A DNA stretch of 64,000 bases. It comes from Novakomyces olei (taxonomy: Eukaryota > Ascomycota > Novakomycetes > Novakomycetales > Novakomycetaceae). This document shows positions 44,876 through 56,015 of the stretch, one piece after another (position 1 is the stretch's first letter; the number at the start of each line of letters is the position of its first letter). Location of the stretch: assembly GCA_016906335.1 (NCBI GenBank), contig JADEYG010000007.1:1814001-1878000 (forward strand), given 5' to 3'. The position numbers and the translations under genes are program-made. The notes beneath the pieces were generated by a model. It ran no database searches and was not told the origin of the DNA. It saw only the letters and a program-made list of their open reading frames with translations.

Positions 44876-46762
44876 CTAAATGCTCTGATAAATAGTGGGC
44901 GACTGTCTGTATTTATTCATATACAAAGACGAGTCAGGTATCCTTAATGCTAATTGCTGCCAACGAGTGCGGCACTGCCGCTGGCTTCTGCTACCATTCA
45001 TGTCTCGTGAAACGCGAATCCAAGACAATCCATATTTGGCAACAGCAGCACATAGTTTCTCATCTTCGGCATCAGACCAGCGACCTTTACTGAGGTTCGG
45101 GTCCAGCTTCTCCGTGTATCGGGCTATTATTTGAGCCCTTGTCCTAGGGCATGGCATCCTGGCAGCTACCCATGCCCAATCTATTGCCAAGGGTCCTCTT
45201 TTATCATTAGGCTTTGTCCCAGTCGTGTTACTCTCGTCTCTCTCGCAAGCCTGCAGTGCTTCTTCAACCAAAGAGATAAGCATCGCATCCTCAAGTTTGG
45301 TCCAACGTCCCTTCGTGCTTTTTTGTGCACTTATTTCCTTGAGTTCTTCGTCGTCGTCTTCTTCGTCATCACGTACATTGTGAGCAAAATTAAAGGGTTT
45401 TTGGTCGTGAAAATAAGCTGAAGAGGCAAAGTCCATTGAGTCACCACTAAACCCATAGTTATCGATGCTTTCTTGGTGTTTTCGTGCTGCTGCCAAATGT
45501 GGTGAATGCACTTTATTATCCCCTTGTAATCGACGCTCATCAATCAAGCTATGTTTCGAGATATTAGCGTCCATGACGTCGCATTTATCAGTACTCAAGT
45601 CATATTGATTGGTTTCATCGCTATAACTTTCCGCGTATATGTCCTCAGTCGCACTTTCATCTGACTTCGCGCTGTCTTGCTCGGACACCATCGTGAACGT
45701 TGGGAAATACGATGTAAAAGCGGAGCTTTGGGGAGGATATGGCGTCCTTTCGCTCGGAGTGTAAGGCGTCATTATTATAGGGTCCGCGTCACCAGAAGTC
45801 CCTATCAGATCAGGTTTTTCTTTACTGTCTGCGCTGTAATCTTTTCCCTTGGAATACTTAATCTTGCTTTTGTCCCGTGTTGGTTCTTGCCGAATGCTTG
45901 CAGATACAGATGCGGAAGAAGTATTGGCTTCTGACCCTGTATGCGGCTTTTGCCTATTCATACTTTTGGATGGCATTGTAAGCGTCCATCTGGGTTGTGT
46001 TCTATTGTACACTGCGTACGGAAAGGTTCCATTGACGGCATACGACGTCTGATTAGGGTATGCGCATACTCGGCTGTTGCGTATCGAAGGAGCTGAGTAG
46101 GGAATTTTTCTTTGTGAATGAGGTTTTTCGTCTCCGAGGAAATGAAGTCCTAAACCCACATTTTCTGGAGGACATTGGTTTGCCGTTTCGCGGCCTTTGT
46201 CTTCAGGAACGGCTGAGAAATGCTGGTTATAATTTATCGTCCATTCATGTGAAGGTGACAGGTTGTGCTGGCTTTCTGTGCCAGGGTTAGAGTATTGCTG
46301 ATTGATATCATGAAATTGAAGGCAGGTATGAGCCGGAGAATGTGTGGTCTTTTCGCCAAACGCCTGTTTGTTGTAATTGTTACTGACAAATTCGGCAAAC
46401 GAACGACTATCAGAAATGCGATTGTGTAGCCCTTCCGGTTTGAAGGCGTCTAATGAAGGAGAAACGTTTCCAGTTCCGTATTCTAGTGCCGAAGAATCGT
46501 GAGTATGGCTGTCTGTATCGTTTGAAACTTGTTCGCTATAATAAGGATGTAATTTATAGTGAGTATTTGTATTAAAGAACCCTGAACATGACGGCTGTTC
46601 TCGTTGCAGATGGATTCCTGAAGCGCAAGCGTAAGAGTCATCAGATTCGGGGTATCCCATGTGACCTGCAAATTCTAAATCACCAAGATATTTATCATGC
46701 TCGTGCTCCGCCGCATATGAATAGCACGGGTATTGAAATGGTGACTGTCCTGGCGTTAACAT
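44876..46762 (-). CDS. Myb/SANT-domain transcription factor
   Basis: 628 residues, intronless, ATG at 46762. The DNA-binding part is C-terminal (about 480-615). A first Myb repeat (KGRWTKLEDAMLISLVEEAL, with an insertion, then WAWVAARMPCPRTRAQIIARY) is followed by a canonical repeat (KGRWSDAEDEKLCAAVAKYG, LSWIRVSRDMNGSRSQRQCR, TRWQQL). The second repeat keeps the three spaced Trp residues. The first about 450 residues are Ser/Asn/Tyr-rich and disordered, with an acidic DDEEDDDEEL just before the Myb region. A sequence-specific regulator is the straightforward reading. The R2R3-like spacing also resembles SNAPc/Bas1-type fungal Myb proteins, but I cannot assign an orthologue. Confidence 0.82.
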   Translation of the reverse strand: MLTPGQSPFQYPCYSYAAEHEHDKYLGDLEFAGHMGYPESDDSYACASGIHLQREQPSCSGFFNTNTHYKLHPYYSEQVSNDTDSHTHDSSALEYGTGNVSPSLDAFKPEGLHNRISDSRSFAEFVSNNYNKQAFGEKTTHSPAHTCLQFHDINQQYSNPGTESQHNLSPSHEWTINYNQHFSAVPEDKGRETANQCPPENVGLGLHFLGDEKPHSQRKIPYSAPSIRNSRVCAYPNQTSYAVNGTFPYAVYNRTQPRWTLTMPSKSMNRQKPHTGSEANTSSASVSASIRQEPTRDKSKIKYSKGKDYSADSKEKPDLIGTSGDADPIIMTPYTPSERTPYPPQSSAFTSYFPTFTMVSEQDSAKSDESATEDIYAESYSDETNQYDLSTDKCDVMDANISKHSLIDERRLQGDNKVHSPHLAAARKHQESIDNYGFSGDSMDFASSAYFHDQKPFNFAHNVRDDEEDDDEELKEISAQKSTKGRWTKLEDAMLISLVEEALQACERDESNTTGTKPNDKRGPLAIDWAWVAARMPCPRTRAQIIARYTEKLDPNLSKGRWSDAEDEKLCAAVAKYGLSWIRVSRDMNGSRSQRQCRTRWQQLALRIPDSSLYMNKYRQSPTIYQSI

Positions 46763-49583
46763 TTGTTTAATTGAATGCCTGCGCGAGTTGACACAAAAGG
46801 AACCAATTTTTAAAAGAAGTCAATCGCCCGCAAATATGTATTTGGCTGCAATTGCCGCTAAATATGAATTCGGGTTTGTTTGCCTCGTACTCCACGATAT
46901 GAGACGTCTGTATCTACCGCGATGTGTTGAGGCTTTAGACCAGCGTATTCATGGCACGGACTGAGAGATATTTGCATACGGCGGATCCAATTGTTCGGAA
47001 TGGTGAAGGGCACAGAAGGGATGGATCGCAATTAAATATATCGTCTCGTCAAGCTATCTCTGTAGTATTGGAAAACATTTTAACATTGACCGATAAGTCA
47101 CTTGCGACACAATAGGAGTTCCGATTAGTAGATACCCCCATTTACGGAACGTATGAGAAATAGCTTGATGCACATCAGAGACATTTTATGACGCGGGCAT
47201 GACTCTCAAAAATCTCACTTTCCACCGGGTTTTCCTATTTGGGGCTATGTCTCAGACACTTTTGAGACATACATAAGCAATGTTGCTGATTTGGAGCAAC
47301 GGTGATTATGAACGGGTCCCGTTTGGGAGGATGGCTTTGCTACTCACATTTTTTAGGAAACGCTGTGTGCCCTTAATATCGCTTGAATATATTGCGCAGC
47401 TGTCTAACGGCAAGTAAATTGAGAATTGGGGCAATTTTGAGGGAGCTCAAGACTGCTTTTACAACTTGCTACGTATTTGGCAGCTTTGCTTTGACGTGGT
47501 GGCTTTTCCGTATTATTATGAAGTCTTTTTGTTCTGGCCTTTTCGAATTTATCTCTATTCTTCGTTAACAACCTAGATTTTCCCATGTGATAGATAGCCT
47601 TGTATCCCAGATAGCATCTACGCTAATTTAAGAACAATGTGCCCATAAATGCCGTAGATTTGTGGTGATAAGACGCTTGAGTTGTTTGACCACTTCTAGG
47701 CTCCCCGCCACATCAACAATGAAAGTGGCGTATTCTACGTTTTGGAACTCACGTTATCCCCCCCCATATCCTCAAAGGTTTATTCACACAATATATTTCT
47801 AACTTGAAAGCACGCCTTCTTGATAGATGAAGCGCACAGTCTTTTTTTAGCAGCGTGCGTGAAAGGGGTAAAAATAACAATAAATCTGTAATAGAAGTAC
47901 ATCTGTACATAAGTAAATAAGTACATCTTTAGAATTATCATGAGTGGCTGCATAAAAGTATCCAATAATAGCCTTTATACATTATCCAAAAGGGACATGC
48001 AGACTAGTGCTATGGAAAACTCATAACAGCACTAATAGGATAGAATCTTTAGATATAGTCTTGATCATAGCCATCTTGACATGTTCTCAATCTGGATATC
48101 GCCCAAACCGATAGAAAGTGACATCTGCCGTTTCAACGTGTGAAACTTGATCGCCATGACGGAGAGTGTGACGAGTAAGAAATATTATGGAAAATGATTT
48201 TTGCTATCTGCGTAATAAAAATTCCAATGTAAACGAACATATAATATAATACCCCTCAGTAATTGTCAAGTGCAGCTGGGTTGACCCACCCACGTCTCCA
48301 GCACTTGCTCATTTTTTGATAGCTAAGCAGTCACCAATGCCGAGGTCTTTTTGATGTAGCATGTTGGCATAATGATCCATTCTCCAGAGCTGGCATCATG
48401 CCAGTCACTTATCACGAACTTATTGAGATTTATCCAGCGGCACATTAGGTTTCACATGGACTTGAATCGTGCAAAATTGCCGAGACAGTATAACAATATG
48501 CGGAGCTATAATTTCCACTCCCATCGAGTTTCCAATGCATTTGTCGGCCATAATACGGGAAGATAGAAAAGAGCATTGAGTGTGCAAAGCCATATGATTC
48601 GCTATGAAAAGACAATTAGCCATCGTTTAGGCAGCCTATCATAGAGGATATGATAAACAGAGGATATGAAGCAATAGCGAACAATTGCACACGTTAAACA
48701 CACCCTTATATTGTAGGCATTATAGCCGGACCCAAAAAACTATCTACGACCGTTAGTATATGCCCTTGGGGACTATTTCGTCGCTACCGGGAATTCGGTA
48801 CAAGACAACGGTTTGTAACGCAATTTCACATAGGTCCTTAAACGACGGACATCGTCATATTACTTTGAAACATCTTGTCTAATGTTATAAGCGAGCTGGG
48901 GCCGAATAAAATCCAATGATTTTATCAGTATATAACAGCATTGTGATATATGACATTATTACCCGAGATGAAAGAATGTGTCTCAGCTTTTCGGAGATAT
49001 ACATGTGCATAACATTCAAGTGGGAACGGCAAATATGCGGCTACATTTGAGACAATTTAAATCAATAGACTTCGGCGGTTAAAATACCAATTACCGGTTG
49101 GATACATTACCGGAGCACAATTATAACAACCGCTTCTCCATAAAGCGCCGCGTATTATTTTAAACTATAATATACTAGCAAGTATGATCGCCAGCAGCGA
49201 AGATCGAAACTAAGAAAGCTAAATTAATACAGCCAAAATTAAATAATAAAAAGAATTGGCCAATGCGTCGTATCGTATACAATTCTAACCACAGTATATT
49301 ATGGACATGCAACAGAGAATAAGCAAGCTAACCACTAAAGACTGCATGAAGCTTTGAGAAAGCGCGTACTTTTCATATTGCAATAGTGTAAATCTGAAAA
49401 CTTTATACTCCCTTTTATACACAATTGAAGCTTAGCAATGTACCTTCTGTCCCCTCTCAACAAGCTGCCAGTCTCAAAGTTGGAATTAGCAGCATAGCGA
49501 ACGCACTTGATTGCCCTATAATTTTCAAAAATTTCTTTTCATATATATCCAGAATTCTGGCCTTCGCAGTAGGTCCTCGATAA
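46763..49583. other. 2.8-kb divergent intergenic region
   Basis: Between the divergent Myb and lysyl-tRNA synthetase genes, and long for this gene-dense arm. No conserved frame was seen. At 48267-48307 a 7-bp stem CAAGTGC/GCACTTG encloses TGGGTTGACCCA and is followed by a run of T (48312-48317), a possible structured-RNA or terminator-like element. The rest is featureless to me. Confidence 0.45.
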
Positions 49584-51527
49584 ATGCTGCGAGGCGCAGC
49601 GTGCTTACGAGGCAAACCTTACCGACTGAATCAAGTGGTAAGCAACATAATACGGACTCCACAATTGCACAAAAGATGGCTGGGGCTCGCATACCGTCAA
49701 ATCATACGTCAAAAAATACCAGTAACACACCAACGACTTGTATGCGAGCGGCGAGCCAAATCAAGCGTTGCTCAAGCAGGAGGATACCGATGCAAAGAAA
49801 GATCTTCTCCCCATGAGAGAGATCGCCAACTGCTTTTTCGAAAACACAATATTGAGCAGTATCCGCTCATTGGCATACAGGAACCCAACATATTACGAGT
49901 GGACGATCCCAGACTAAAGCAATGGGGTACCTTGATTGGAAGCGGGCAAGTATTAGACGATAGGACGGTACCTACAACAGCAGATCCCCGAATCTCAGAG
50001 ACTTTTATTCTGCGTGGTCGGGTGCGGTCGATACGTCGGGCATCACGGAAATTGATCTTTTATGACATTATCGCCGAACAAGCACAATTTCAAGTAGTGG
50101 CCGACTTGGGCCGAAATAGGGATGAACAGATCCATTCCTCATCTTCAAAAGGTGCAGTGAATTCTGTAACGATTGAAGAAACGTTTTTTTTACGCACTAG
50201 ACTGCTCCGTGTGGGAGACATTGGCGAGTTCAAAGGCAAACTGGGAAAAACTGCTGCTGGCCAGCTTTCTCTCTTTGTTGAAAATGTACAAATTCGATTG
50301 CTCGCGCCTTGTCTTCATATATTACCAGAGCAACCGTTCACGGAACGACACAAGAAATTTGAGTTGAGGCACGTTGATCTGCTCATCGACAACCAAGGTC
50401 CAACAGCCATTAGGGCACGATACAAATTGCTCAAATGTTTACGTAGTCTATTTGACAAGCGGGGATTCATCGAGGTCGAGACACCTTTGCTAGCGCCTTC
50501 TCATGGTGGTGCTAATGCGGAGCCCTTTGTTACCAAATCAAGAGCCTTGGAGAAACATGTGGATGAAGGCCTTGTTCCAAAAAACAATACCAAAAACCCT
50601 AACATTGATCGTGGACGGTTGGAAATGCGCTGTGCTCCAGAGCTCTGGCTAAAGCGTCTAGTTGTTGGCGGGATGGAAAGAGTTTTTGAAATAGGCCGCG
50701 TTTTTCGTAATGAGGGCATTGATTCTACACACAACCCAGAGTTTACAACTATGGAGTTTTATCAGGCTTACGCTAACCTTGAGGATACAATGGACTTTAC
50801 GCAGCAAGTGCTGAATGCTGCATGCGAGGCAGTATTGGGCGATAGCAAATTCACAACGGTTTTTCAGGGAAAAGAAATTAACGTCTCTTTTAGTAAATCA
50901 TCCGTATTCCCTCGCATAGACTATATAGAGGCAATTGAAAAGGGCTTGGGCACAAGCCTTCCAGAGAAAATGCAAGAGGACGAACAGACACAGAAAGCGC
51001 TGCTTTGCGTATTGAACCGAGCGGATTATAGGCCACCGGCTGACGGCGATTGCGGACCGCTTGAAAACATGTCTGTATCAAGGCTTTTGGATACTCTGTC
51101 GAAGAGCTTTATTGAACCTTGTTGCGTGCAACCGACTTTTGTTATGAACCATCCTCATCTCATGTCACCCCTGAGCAAGGCCGCTACTGGCCGAAATGGG
51201 ACTAGTATCGCACGACGATTTGAGCTTTATGTGTTGGGCACAGAAGTTGTCAATGCCTATGAAGAACAAAATGATCCGGAGGCTCAGGCCAATAGTATGA
51301 ACTCGCAGGCTTCTGCTCGTGCGCTTTATGCAGACAAAGAGTCTCTACCTTTTGATCAATCTTTTGTCGACTGCCTGACATGGGGCCTTCCACCGACCTG
51401 TGGCTGGGGAATGGGGATAGACAGATTTCTTATGATGCTGCTTCAACAGCCAAACATCTCGGACGTTTTAGCCTTTGGCGATTTGCACCGAGTGCGAATG
51501 GCCTCTGAAAGCACAAGAAGGAATTGA
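49584..51527 (+). CDS. MSK1: Lysyl-tRNA synthetase, mitochondrial
   Basis: 647 residues, intronless, ATG 49584. The first about 90 residues are rich in Arg/Gln with almost no acidic residues, a long mitochondrial leader. An OB-fold anticodon-binding domain follows (about 140-245: LRGRVRSIRRASRKLIFYDI, then DIGEFKGKLGKTAAGQLSLF). The class II core has FELRHVDLLIDNQ, motif 1 near GFIEVETPLL, motif 2 GRVFRNEGIDSTHNPEFT and motif 3 GWGMGIDRFLMMLL. GGANAEPFVT and FEL..GTEVVNAYEE are lysine-specific. Resemblance to bacterial-type LysRS plus the leader fits the separate mitochondrial enzyme (Msk1) rather than the cytosolic one. It is longer than usual because of insertions around residues 320-340 and 470-500. 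Confidence 0.95.
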   Translation: MLRGAACLRGKPYRLNQVVSNIIRTPQLHKRWLGLAYRQIIRQKIPVTHQRLVCERRAKSSVAQAGGYRCKERSSPHERDRQLLFRKHNIEQYPLIGIQEPNILRVDDPRLKQWGTLIGSGQVLDDRTVPTTADPRISETFILRGRVRSIRRASRKLIFYDIIAEQAQFQVVADLGRNRDEQIHSSSSKGAVNSVTIEETFFLRTRLLRVGDIGEFKGKLGKTAAGQLSLFVENVQIRLLAPCLHILPEQPFTERHKKFELRHVDLLIDNQGPTAIRARYKLLKCLRSLFDKRGFIEVETPLLAPSHGGANAEPFVTKSRALEKHVDEGLVPKNNTKNPNIDRGRLEMRCAPELWLKRLVVGGMERVFEIGRVFRNEGIDSTHNPEFTTMEFYQAYANLEDTMDFTQQVLNAACEAVLGDSKFTTVFQGKEINVSFSKSSVFPRIDYIEAIEKGLGTSLPEKMQEDEQTQKALLCVLNRADYRPPADGDCGPLENMSVSRLLDTLSKSFIEPCCVQPTFVMNHPHLMSPLSKAATGRNGTSIARRFELYVLGTEVVNAYEEQNDPEAQANSMNSQASARALYADKESLPFDQSFVDCLTWGLPPTCGWGMGIDRFLMMLLQQPNISDVLAFGDLHRVRMASESTRRN

Positions 51528-51653
51528 TAAGCAGATTTGTTTGAATTATAAAGACATTATACATGCTCGTCGCCGTATACAAATTTGCATAGATATTTAT
51601 ATGTATATAATACACAATCCATTACCATAATTTTTACAAAAAACCCGTTTCCT

Positions 51654-52361
51654 CTACGACCGAGACTCTGGCTGTTTTCCCTTTGCAATCGCCTGCCCTG
51701 CCTCTTCATTTCTTTCTGAAACTGTAGTGATAAAACTCCGTCCACTACGTGTCCGAGAATGGTGCCTCTCTTGATCATACCGTTGAAGTGCTCGCTGATA
51801 GCTTTGATTCGAATTTCGTCGAATAGAATCCGGAACTGATGACATAGCCGGCTGCATGTATGAAGTGATTTTTTGCTGCTGCAATAAAGGAGCATGCTCA
51901 CCAGCCGTGGCCGCTGCTGCTTCAAGGTCTCTTCTTGCCCGAAATTTAATTTTTGTATTATCAGTACCATCATCGGAGTGGCCTGTGATTTCGTCGTCTT
52001 CATCGTCCACATTAATATCATCATCGTCGTCGTCGTCGTCGTCGTCGTTTTCATTTGAAAAGGATCTTATGTACTTTGCAATTAAGAGCACAAACAACGT
52101 CCCGAGCGAAATAGCCAGTACAGAGCCGAAAAGACCGCCCATTGTCATGAAAAAGGACATCGCGGATACTTGATTTGTCAGTAAGCGTATGAACTCAACA
52201 GAGCCAAACATATATAGATAGTGTAATAGAAAAATTGGTCACAATACCCTGGCAGCCTGGACCTTTAGTCCGCAGCTCCCATCTTTCATGGATTCCTCCC
52301 ACGAATCCATTAGTGGAACAAACAGACGAGTTAAAAGCCGGCTCCCATATACCACGAGGCG
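51654..52361 (-). CDS. Small single-pass membrane protein, conserved-looking, unnamed
   Basis: Two likely exons: one ending at 52248 (5' limit uncertain; the first convenient ATG is at 52361, with open frame up to 52490) and 52193-51654. The 54-nt intron (GTATTG..TTGAG) joins SCGLKVQAAR to FIRLLTNQVSAMSFFMTMGG. A one-exon model from ATG 52211 is the alternative. Features: a hydrophobic helix (FFMTMGGLFGSVLAISLGTL, then FVLLIAKYI), a run of about ten Asp (encoded by a GTC/GAC microsatellite near 52027-52050), and an Arg/Ser/Gln-rich C-terminal tail. No family is confidently recognised. Confidence 0.55.
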
Positions 52362-52490
52362 CATACACACAAGCTTCGCTCTGTCAAAATTTAGACTAGA
52401 AACTGCATACAACAACGTACTAGAGGACAATAAGCGCAACCAGGCAAGTCGATACACTCCTGGCACGTTGCTCGCGAGAGCAAATGGCAA

Positions 52491-53111
52491 CGATCTTTTG
52501 TTTTGTTAATCACTTTCAACGTCTAGTGTTATTCTTACAATATGACGAGTCTTTCATGGCTGGTCAAGGGAGCTAAAATTGCCACAAATTTGCCTTGGAA
52601 GTCAAAAGCAAAGACAATTCAATGATCCAAACAAGAATTGAGCTTGTCAAAGCATAAACTGCTCTTCCCCGTGAGCCTTTGCTGCGCGATTGTGTCACTG
52701 CTCCGAATACGTATATATATTTAATTGCACATCCATGTCCACTGATAATAAATTATACATGATGCGATTATTATGCATCGCCGTATACGAGTAGATAACT
52801 CTCTATAGCTAGGCTATAAGTTTGTTTACCTATGTACATTTAGCAGACTGCGAAAAGCCCGCAATACATAAACACCGCTTTTCTAATATATAGCGATCTC
52901 ATATAGCGTAAACAATGTACTGACTGCCCTTTTACCCAAAGCCAGCCAACTCTACTATTTATTGCCGTAAAAATTTTCTAGTCTGACGGATAATAATTAA
53001 AGGTAAACCTTATACAAATCCTGTAGAACTATATACAATAATCTAGTACAAGTAACCCGTTCCAGAGCACGCGAGAGTGAGTGAAGAAACCGCTGCAAAG
53101 GGGGTATATAA
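52491..53111. other. Intergenic, 3' flank of the kinase gene
   Basis: About 620 bp of AT-rich DNA between the kinase stop codon and the upstream part of the membrane-protein gene. No gene or RNA was recognised. Confidence 0.45.
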
Positions 53112-56015
53112 TTATTGCATCGACGAAGATGCCTTTCGAGATCCGTTTTCGCTACTCGCGGTAATGAAAAATCCAGCATCATCATCGTCCTCATCGTCGT
53201 CATCACCATTCGGTTCCGGCTCCTTATCATAATCGCCATTGTCATTATTATCATTATTATCATTATCATGTTCACCATTATTATGGTCTTTGCCCTTGCG
53301 ATCATCATTAATGTCATTATTTAAATCATAAATGTATCCCTTGCTGACACCTTTACCGCCCTCATCCAGAGTAGCCAGAGCAGACATGTCTCGATTACGA
53401 ACTGCATGCTCGGAAACGCTAGAGCCGGCATCGACAGGTCGGGCATCGGTATCGACATCGCCTACGAGTCCACTTCCTTCATAATCATTGCTTTTGCTTT
53501 TAGTTGTGCCTAATTGCTGCCCGTATTCGTGTGCAGTGTAATCAGTATACGCGTCTGGATCAGAAGCAAAAAAGTGCGTCTTTGCTGCATCGGCAACCTG
53601 CTGCTGAGCGAGTCGTAGATCTTCACTATCTGAAAAGGAAGAAGCTTCACTCGAAGAAGAATTCAAATTGTAAGGAGACATTTCCTCCAAAAGACTACCA
53701 CTGCCACCGCTGTATATATGGCAATCAAGGTTCGATAGGGCCCTGGACCTTTGGATCGGTCGTCTTGGAGAGTAATCAATCGATTCCTGAGAGTGAGAGA
53801 GCTTAGATCCAAAGCTTGAATTTAATAAATTTTGGCCCCAAGACCCAGATCCAGATCCAGCTGGTGTGTTGCGCGCCTCCTGTTTTAATTGCTGCTTCTC
53901 GTGCTTCCGTAGATTCTGACGAGTCTCATCGTCCAAAGTATCAAGGGATGTCGAGTCAAAATTGCGATTATTATTGTTTCGAGGCCATTCAGTCGGCCTT
54001 CTAAACACCATCTGTCTGTCTTGGCTGCTGACGGACGACAATTCGCTCGTGGTCTTTGACACATTATGCATTGTAAACAGGTTGCCGCTTGCTTTATTGG
54101 CTTTTGTGTTTTTTGAGTCCATTTGTTCTTCCTCCTCTTCCTCCTCTTCTTTGTTTCTGGAATGTGCATCTTCCTCATTGTCACCTCCCTCGTCGTCACC
54201 ATCATGATTTTCGTCCTTTTCATGACTATCCGCCTGTGTCTTTCCCAAGGTTGTTTTACCAGCCTTACGTTCTACTGGCTGTCTAGTCCCGCTAGACTTG
54301 CTGCTGGAAACAAGAGCCTTGTCAGCTGACGCAGCCCGAGTTCTTCCGTCAATTAGACTGCTTCCTCGGGAAAGACCGGAAGTGAAACGGTAAACTCTTG
54401 AGCCCAATCGTCGGAAATTCCGTTTGAGCCGGTCTACAATCGACACGGCTTGGCGTACGTCATCGGAGGACACTTCAACAGTGCCATACACACTCGGGTC
54501 TGTTCCCTCAATCCAGGCTTCAGGATCATCCAGATCTTGGAGCGTCCACGGATGCCTCTTCACTTGAGGCAAAGTTATACGTGTTTCCGGGTCCTTGTCC
54601 AGCAAGCGACGCAGTAAATCACGACATGAATCATCGACTCCTTCACGCTCGGGAATAACAAGCTCGTCTTTGCAAATGTGTCGAAATAGATCAAACTCTG
54701 TATCACCAGTAAAAGGCACACGGCCAAAAAGAAGGCAGTAAAGAGTCACTCCCATTGCCCAGATATCAATAGCCTTTGTAATCCTGGGCATTGGCTTATC
54801 AAAATCAGTTGAACATAATTCAGGGGCGAAAAATGCTGGAGTCCCTGCAGTCTTGGCCAACTCCAAGTCTGAAGTTGTTGATGATTCATTTTCGCCATTC
54901 ACATCATCATCATCACGCATTTTGCTAGCATCGTGAGAGATGTACGATACTCCAAAGTCCGATATTTTGACCGAATGGTTCTTTGTCCATAATAAATTGG
55001 CGGGCTTAATGTCCCTGTGAATGATTCCTTGGTAATGCAGGTATTCGATACCCAGAACAAGATCTCGGAAAGAAGATCTTGCCTGGTTTACGCTTAAAAC
55101 TGGTTGACCGTTTTTGGTCTGCCATATAATCTCACCGCCCACCATATATTCAAGCACGAGGCAAATCTTATTACTCCGCGGATCGTCCATCACTTCACGG
55201 AGTCTTACCACGTGAGGGTGCACGCATTTCTTCAAGATTGCTACTTCTCTCCGTATCTGTTCTTCCTGACTATTCGCAGTATTAGCAGCTCGACCGAGTC
55301 GCCGTCTGCCTGTGCGCGGTATTATTTTGATAGCAACATATTCGTTGTTAACAACGTCTCTTGCCAATTTGACTTTCCCGTGAACACCTCTCCCCAACTC
55401 GTGAATTATTTCATAGCGATTTATATACTTGCGACCGGATTTTGCGTCCACGTGCTTGTTCATAACATGCGTCTCCTTCACGTCGCCCCAGTTTTGTACT
55501 TCCTTCCATTCTGATTCTGAATAATTGGACTCGTCAAAACTTGGACCTGGTGTCTTGCTGTTACTACTAGTCCCACTGCCCATCCTCCGTAGGTGCAGCC
55601 TTTTGAGCTTGGGAATAGCACTGCTCGACGTTGAGCCATTGGCGCTTCGAGGTATTAGCTGTGATGACGATGGCTGTTGCTCTATCTTTGCAGAGACCGT
55701 GCTAAACGTCGCTGGTCCCAGCATGTCATCATCCCGTTTTCTGAGCAGACCCAAAGTCACGGAAGACCGCCTAGTCATGGCCTCTATAGGCCGAGCCCCG
55801 ACGATCCCATTTCCAGAGTATGTATTTAGAGCGGAAGATGGTGCTGATATCGGTGTAGCCGTGTCCCGACTTAAATCGCTGTTTGAAGGCTGGCCCTGTT
55901 GTAGCGGCGAGGCTGGCCTTTGCAGCAAGATTGAAGAGCCATCAGAGGTGGTAGATGAACGACATGACGCAGTACTGGAGCTTAAAGCCGGCGGGGGCAG
56001 TTTCGGCTCCGTCAT
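53112..56015 (-). CDS. CaMKK/Sak1-Ssp1-type protein kinase (Snf1/AMPK-activating kinase)
   Basis: 967 residues, intronless, ATG 56015. The kinase domain spans about residues 198-510: YEIIHELGRGVHGKVKLA (glycine loop), VAIKIIPR (Lys), HRDIKPANLLW (catalytic loop), ISDFGVSYIS (DFG), AGTPAFFAPELC (APE) and IDIWAMGVTLYCLLFGRVPF. Two features are typical of fungal Sak1/Elm1/Tos3 and fission-yeast Ssp1 and their animal CaMKK relatives. These are the AGTPAFFAPE activation segment and a family-specific Arg/Gly-rich insert after the ATP-lysine (RTGRRRLGRA). The N-terminus is Ser-rich. The C-terminal about 400 residues are disordered, with acidic poly-Glu and Asp/Asn repeats. The family phosphorylates the activation loop of Snf1/AMPK in glucose and stress signalling. 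Confidence 0.9.
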   Translation of the reverse strand: MTEPKLPPPALSSSTASCRSSTTSDGSSILLQRPASPLQQGQPSNSDLSRDTATPISAPSSALNTYSGNGIVGARPIEAMTRRSSVTLGLLRKRDDDMLGPATFSTVSAKIEQQPSSSQLIPRSANGSTSSSAIPKLKRLHLRRMGSGTSSNSKTPGPSFDESNYSESEWKEVQNWGDVKETHVMNKHVDAKSGRKYINRYEIIHELGRGVHGKVKLARDVVNNEYVAIKIIPRTGRRRLGRAANTANSQEEQIRREVAILKKCVHPHVVRLREVMDDPRSNKICLVLEYMVGGEIIWQTKNGQPVLSVNQARSSFRDLVLGIEYLHYQGIIHRDIKPANLLWTKNHSVKISDFGVSYISHDASKMRDDDDVNGENESSTTSDLELAKTAGTPAFFAPELCSTDFDKPMPRITKAIDIWAMGVTLYCLLFGRVPFTGDTEFDLFRHICKDELVIPEREGVDDSCRDLLRRLLDKDPETRITLPQVKRHPWTLQDLDDPEAWIEGTDPSVYGTVEVSSDDVRQAVSIVDRLKRNFRRLGSRVYRFTSGLSRGSSLIDGRTRAASADKALVSSSKSSGTRQPVERKAGKTTLGKTQADSHEKDENHDGDDEGGDNEEDAHSRNKEEEEEEEEQMDSKNTKANKASGNLFTMHNVSKTTSELSSVSSQDRQMVFRRPTEWPRNNNNRNFDSTSLDTLDDETRQNLRKHEKQQLKQEARNTPAGSGSGSWGQNLLNSSFGSKLSHSQESIDYSPRRPIQRSRALSNLDCHIYSGGSGSLLEEMSPYNLNSSSSEASSFSDSEDLRLAQQQVADAAKTHFFASDPDAYTDYTAHEYGQQLGTTKSKSNDYEGSGLVGDVDTDARPVDAGSSVSEHAVRNRDMSALATLDEGGKGVSKGYIYDLNNDINDDRKGKDHNNGEHDNDNNDNNDNGDYDKEPEPNGDDDDEDDDDAGFFITASSENGSRKASSSMQ

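Noticed and set aside
53115-54329. Leu/Ser/Ile-rich frames opposite the kinase C-terminal tail
   Set aside because: Antisense readings of Asp/Asn/Glu codon runs; the kinase frame is continuous with a clear catalytic domain.
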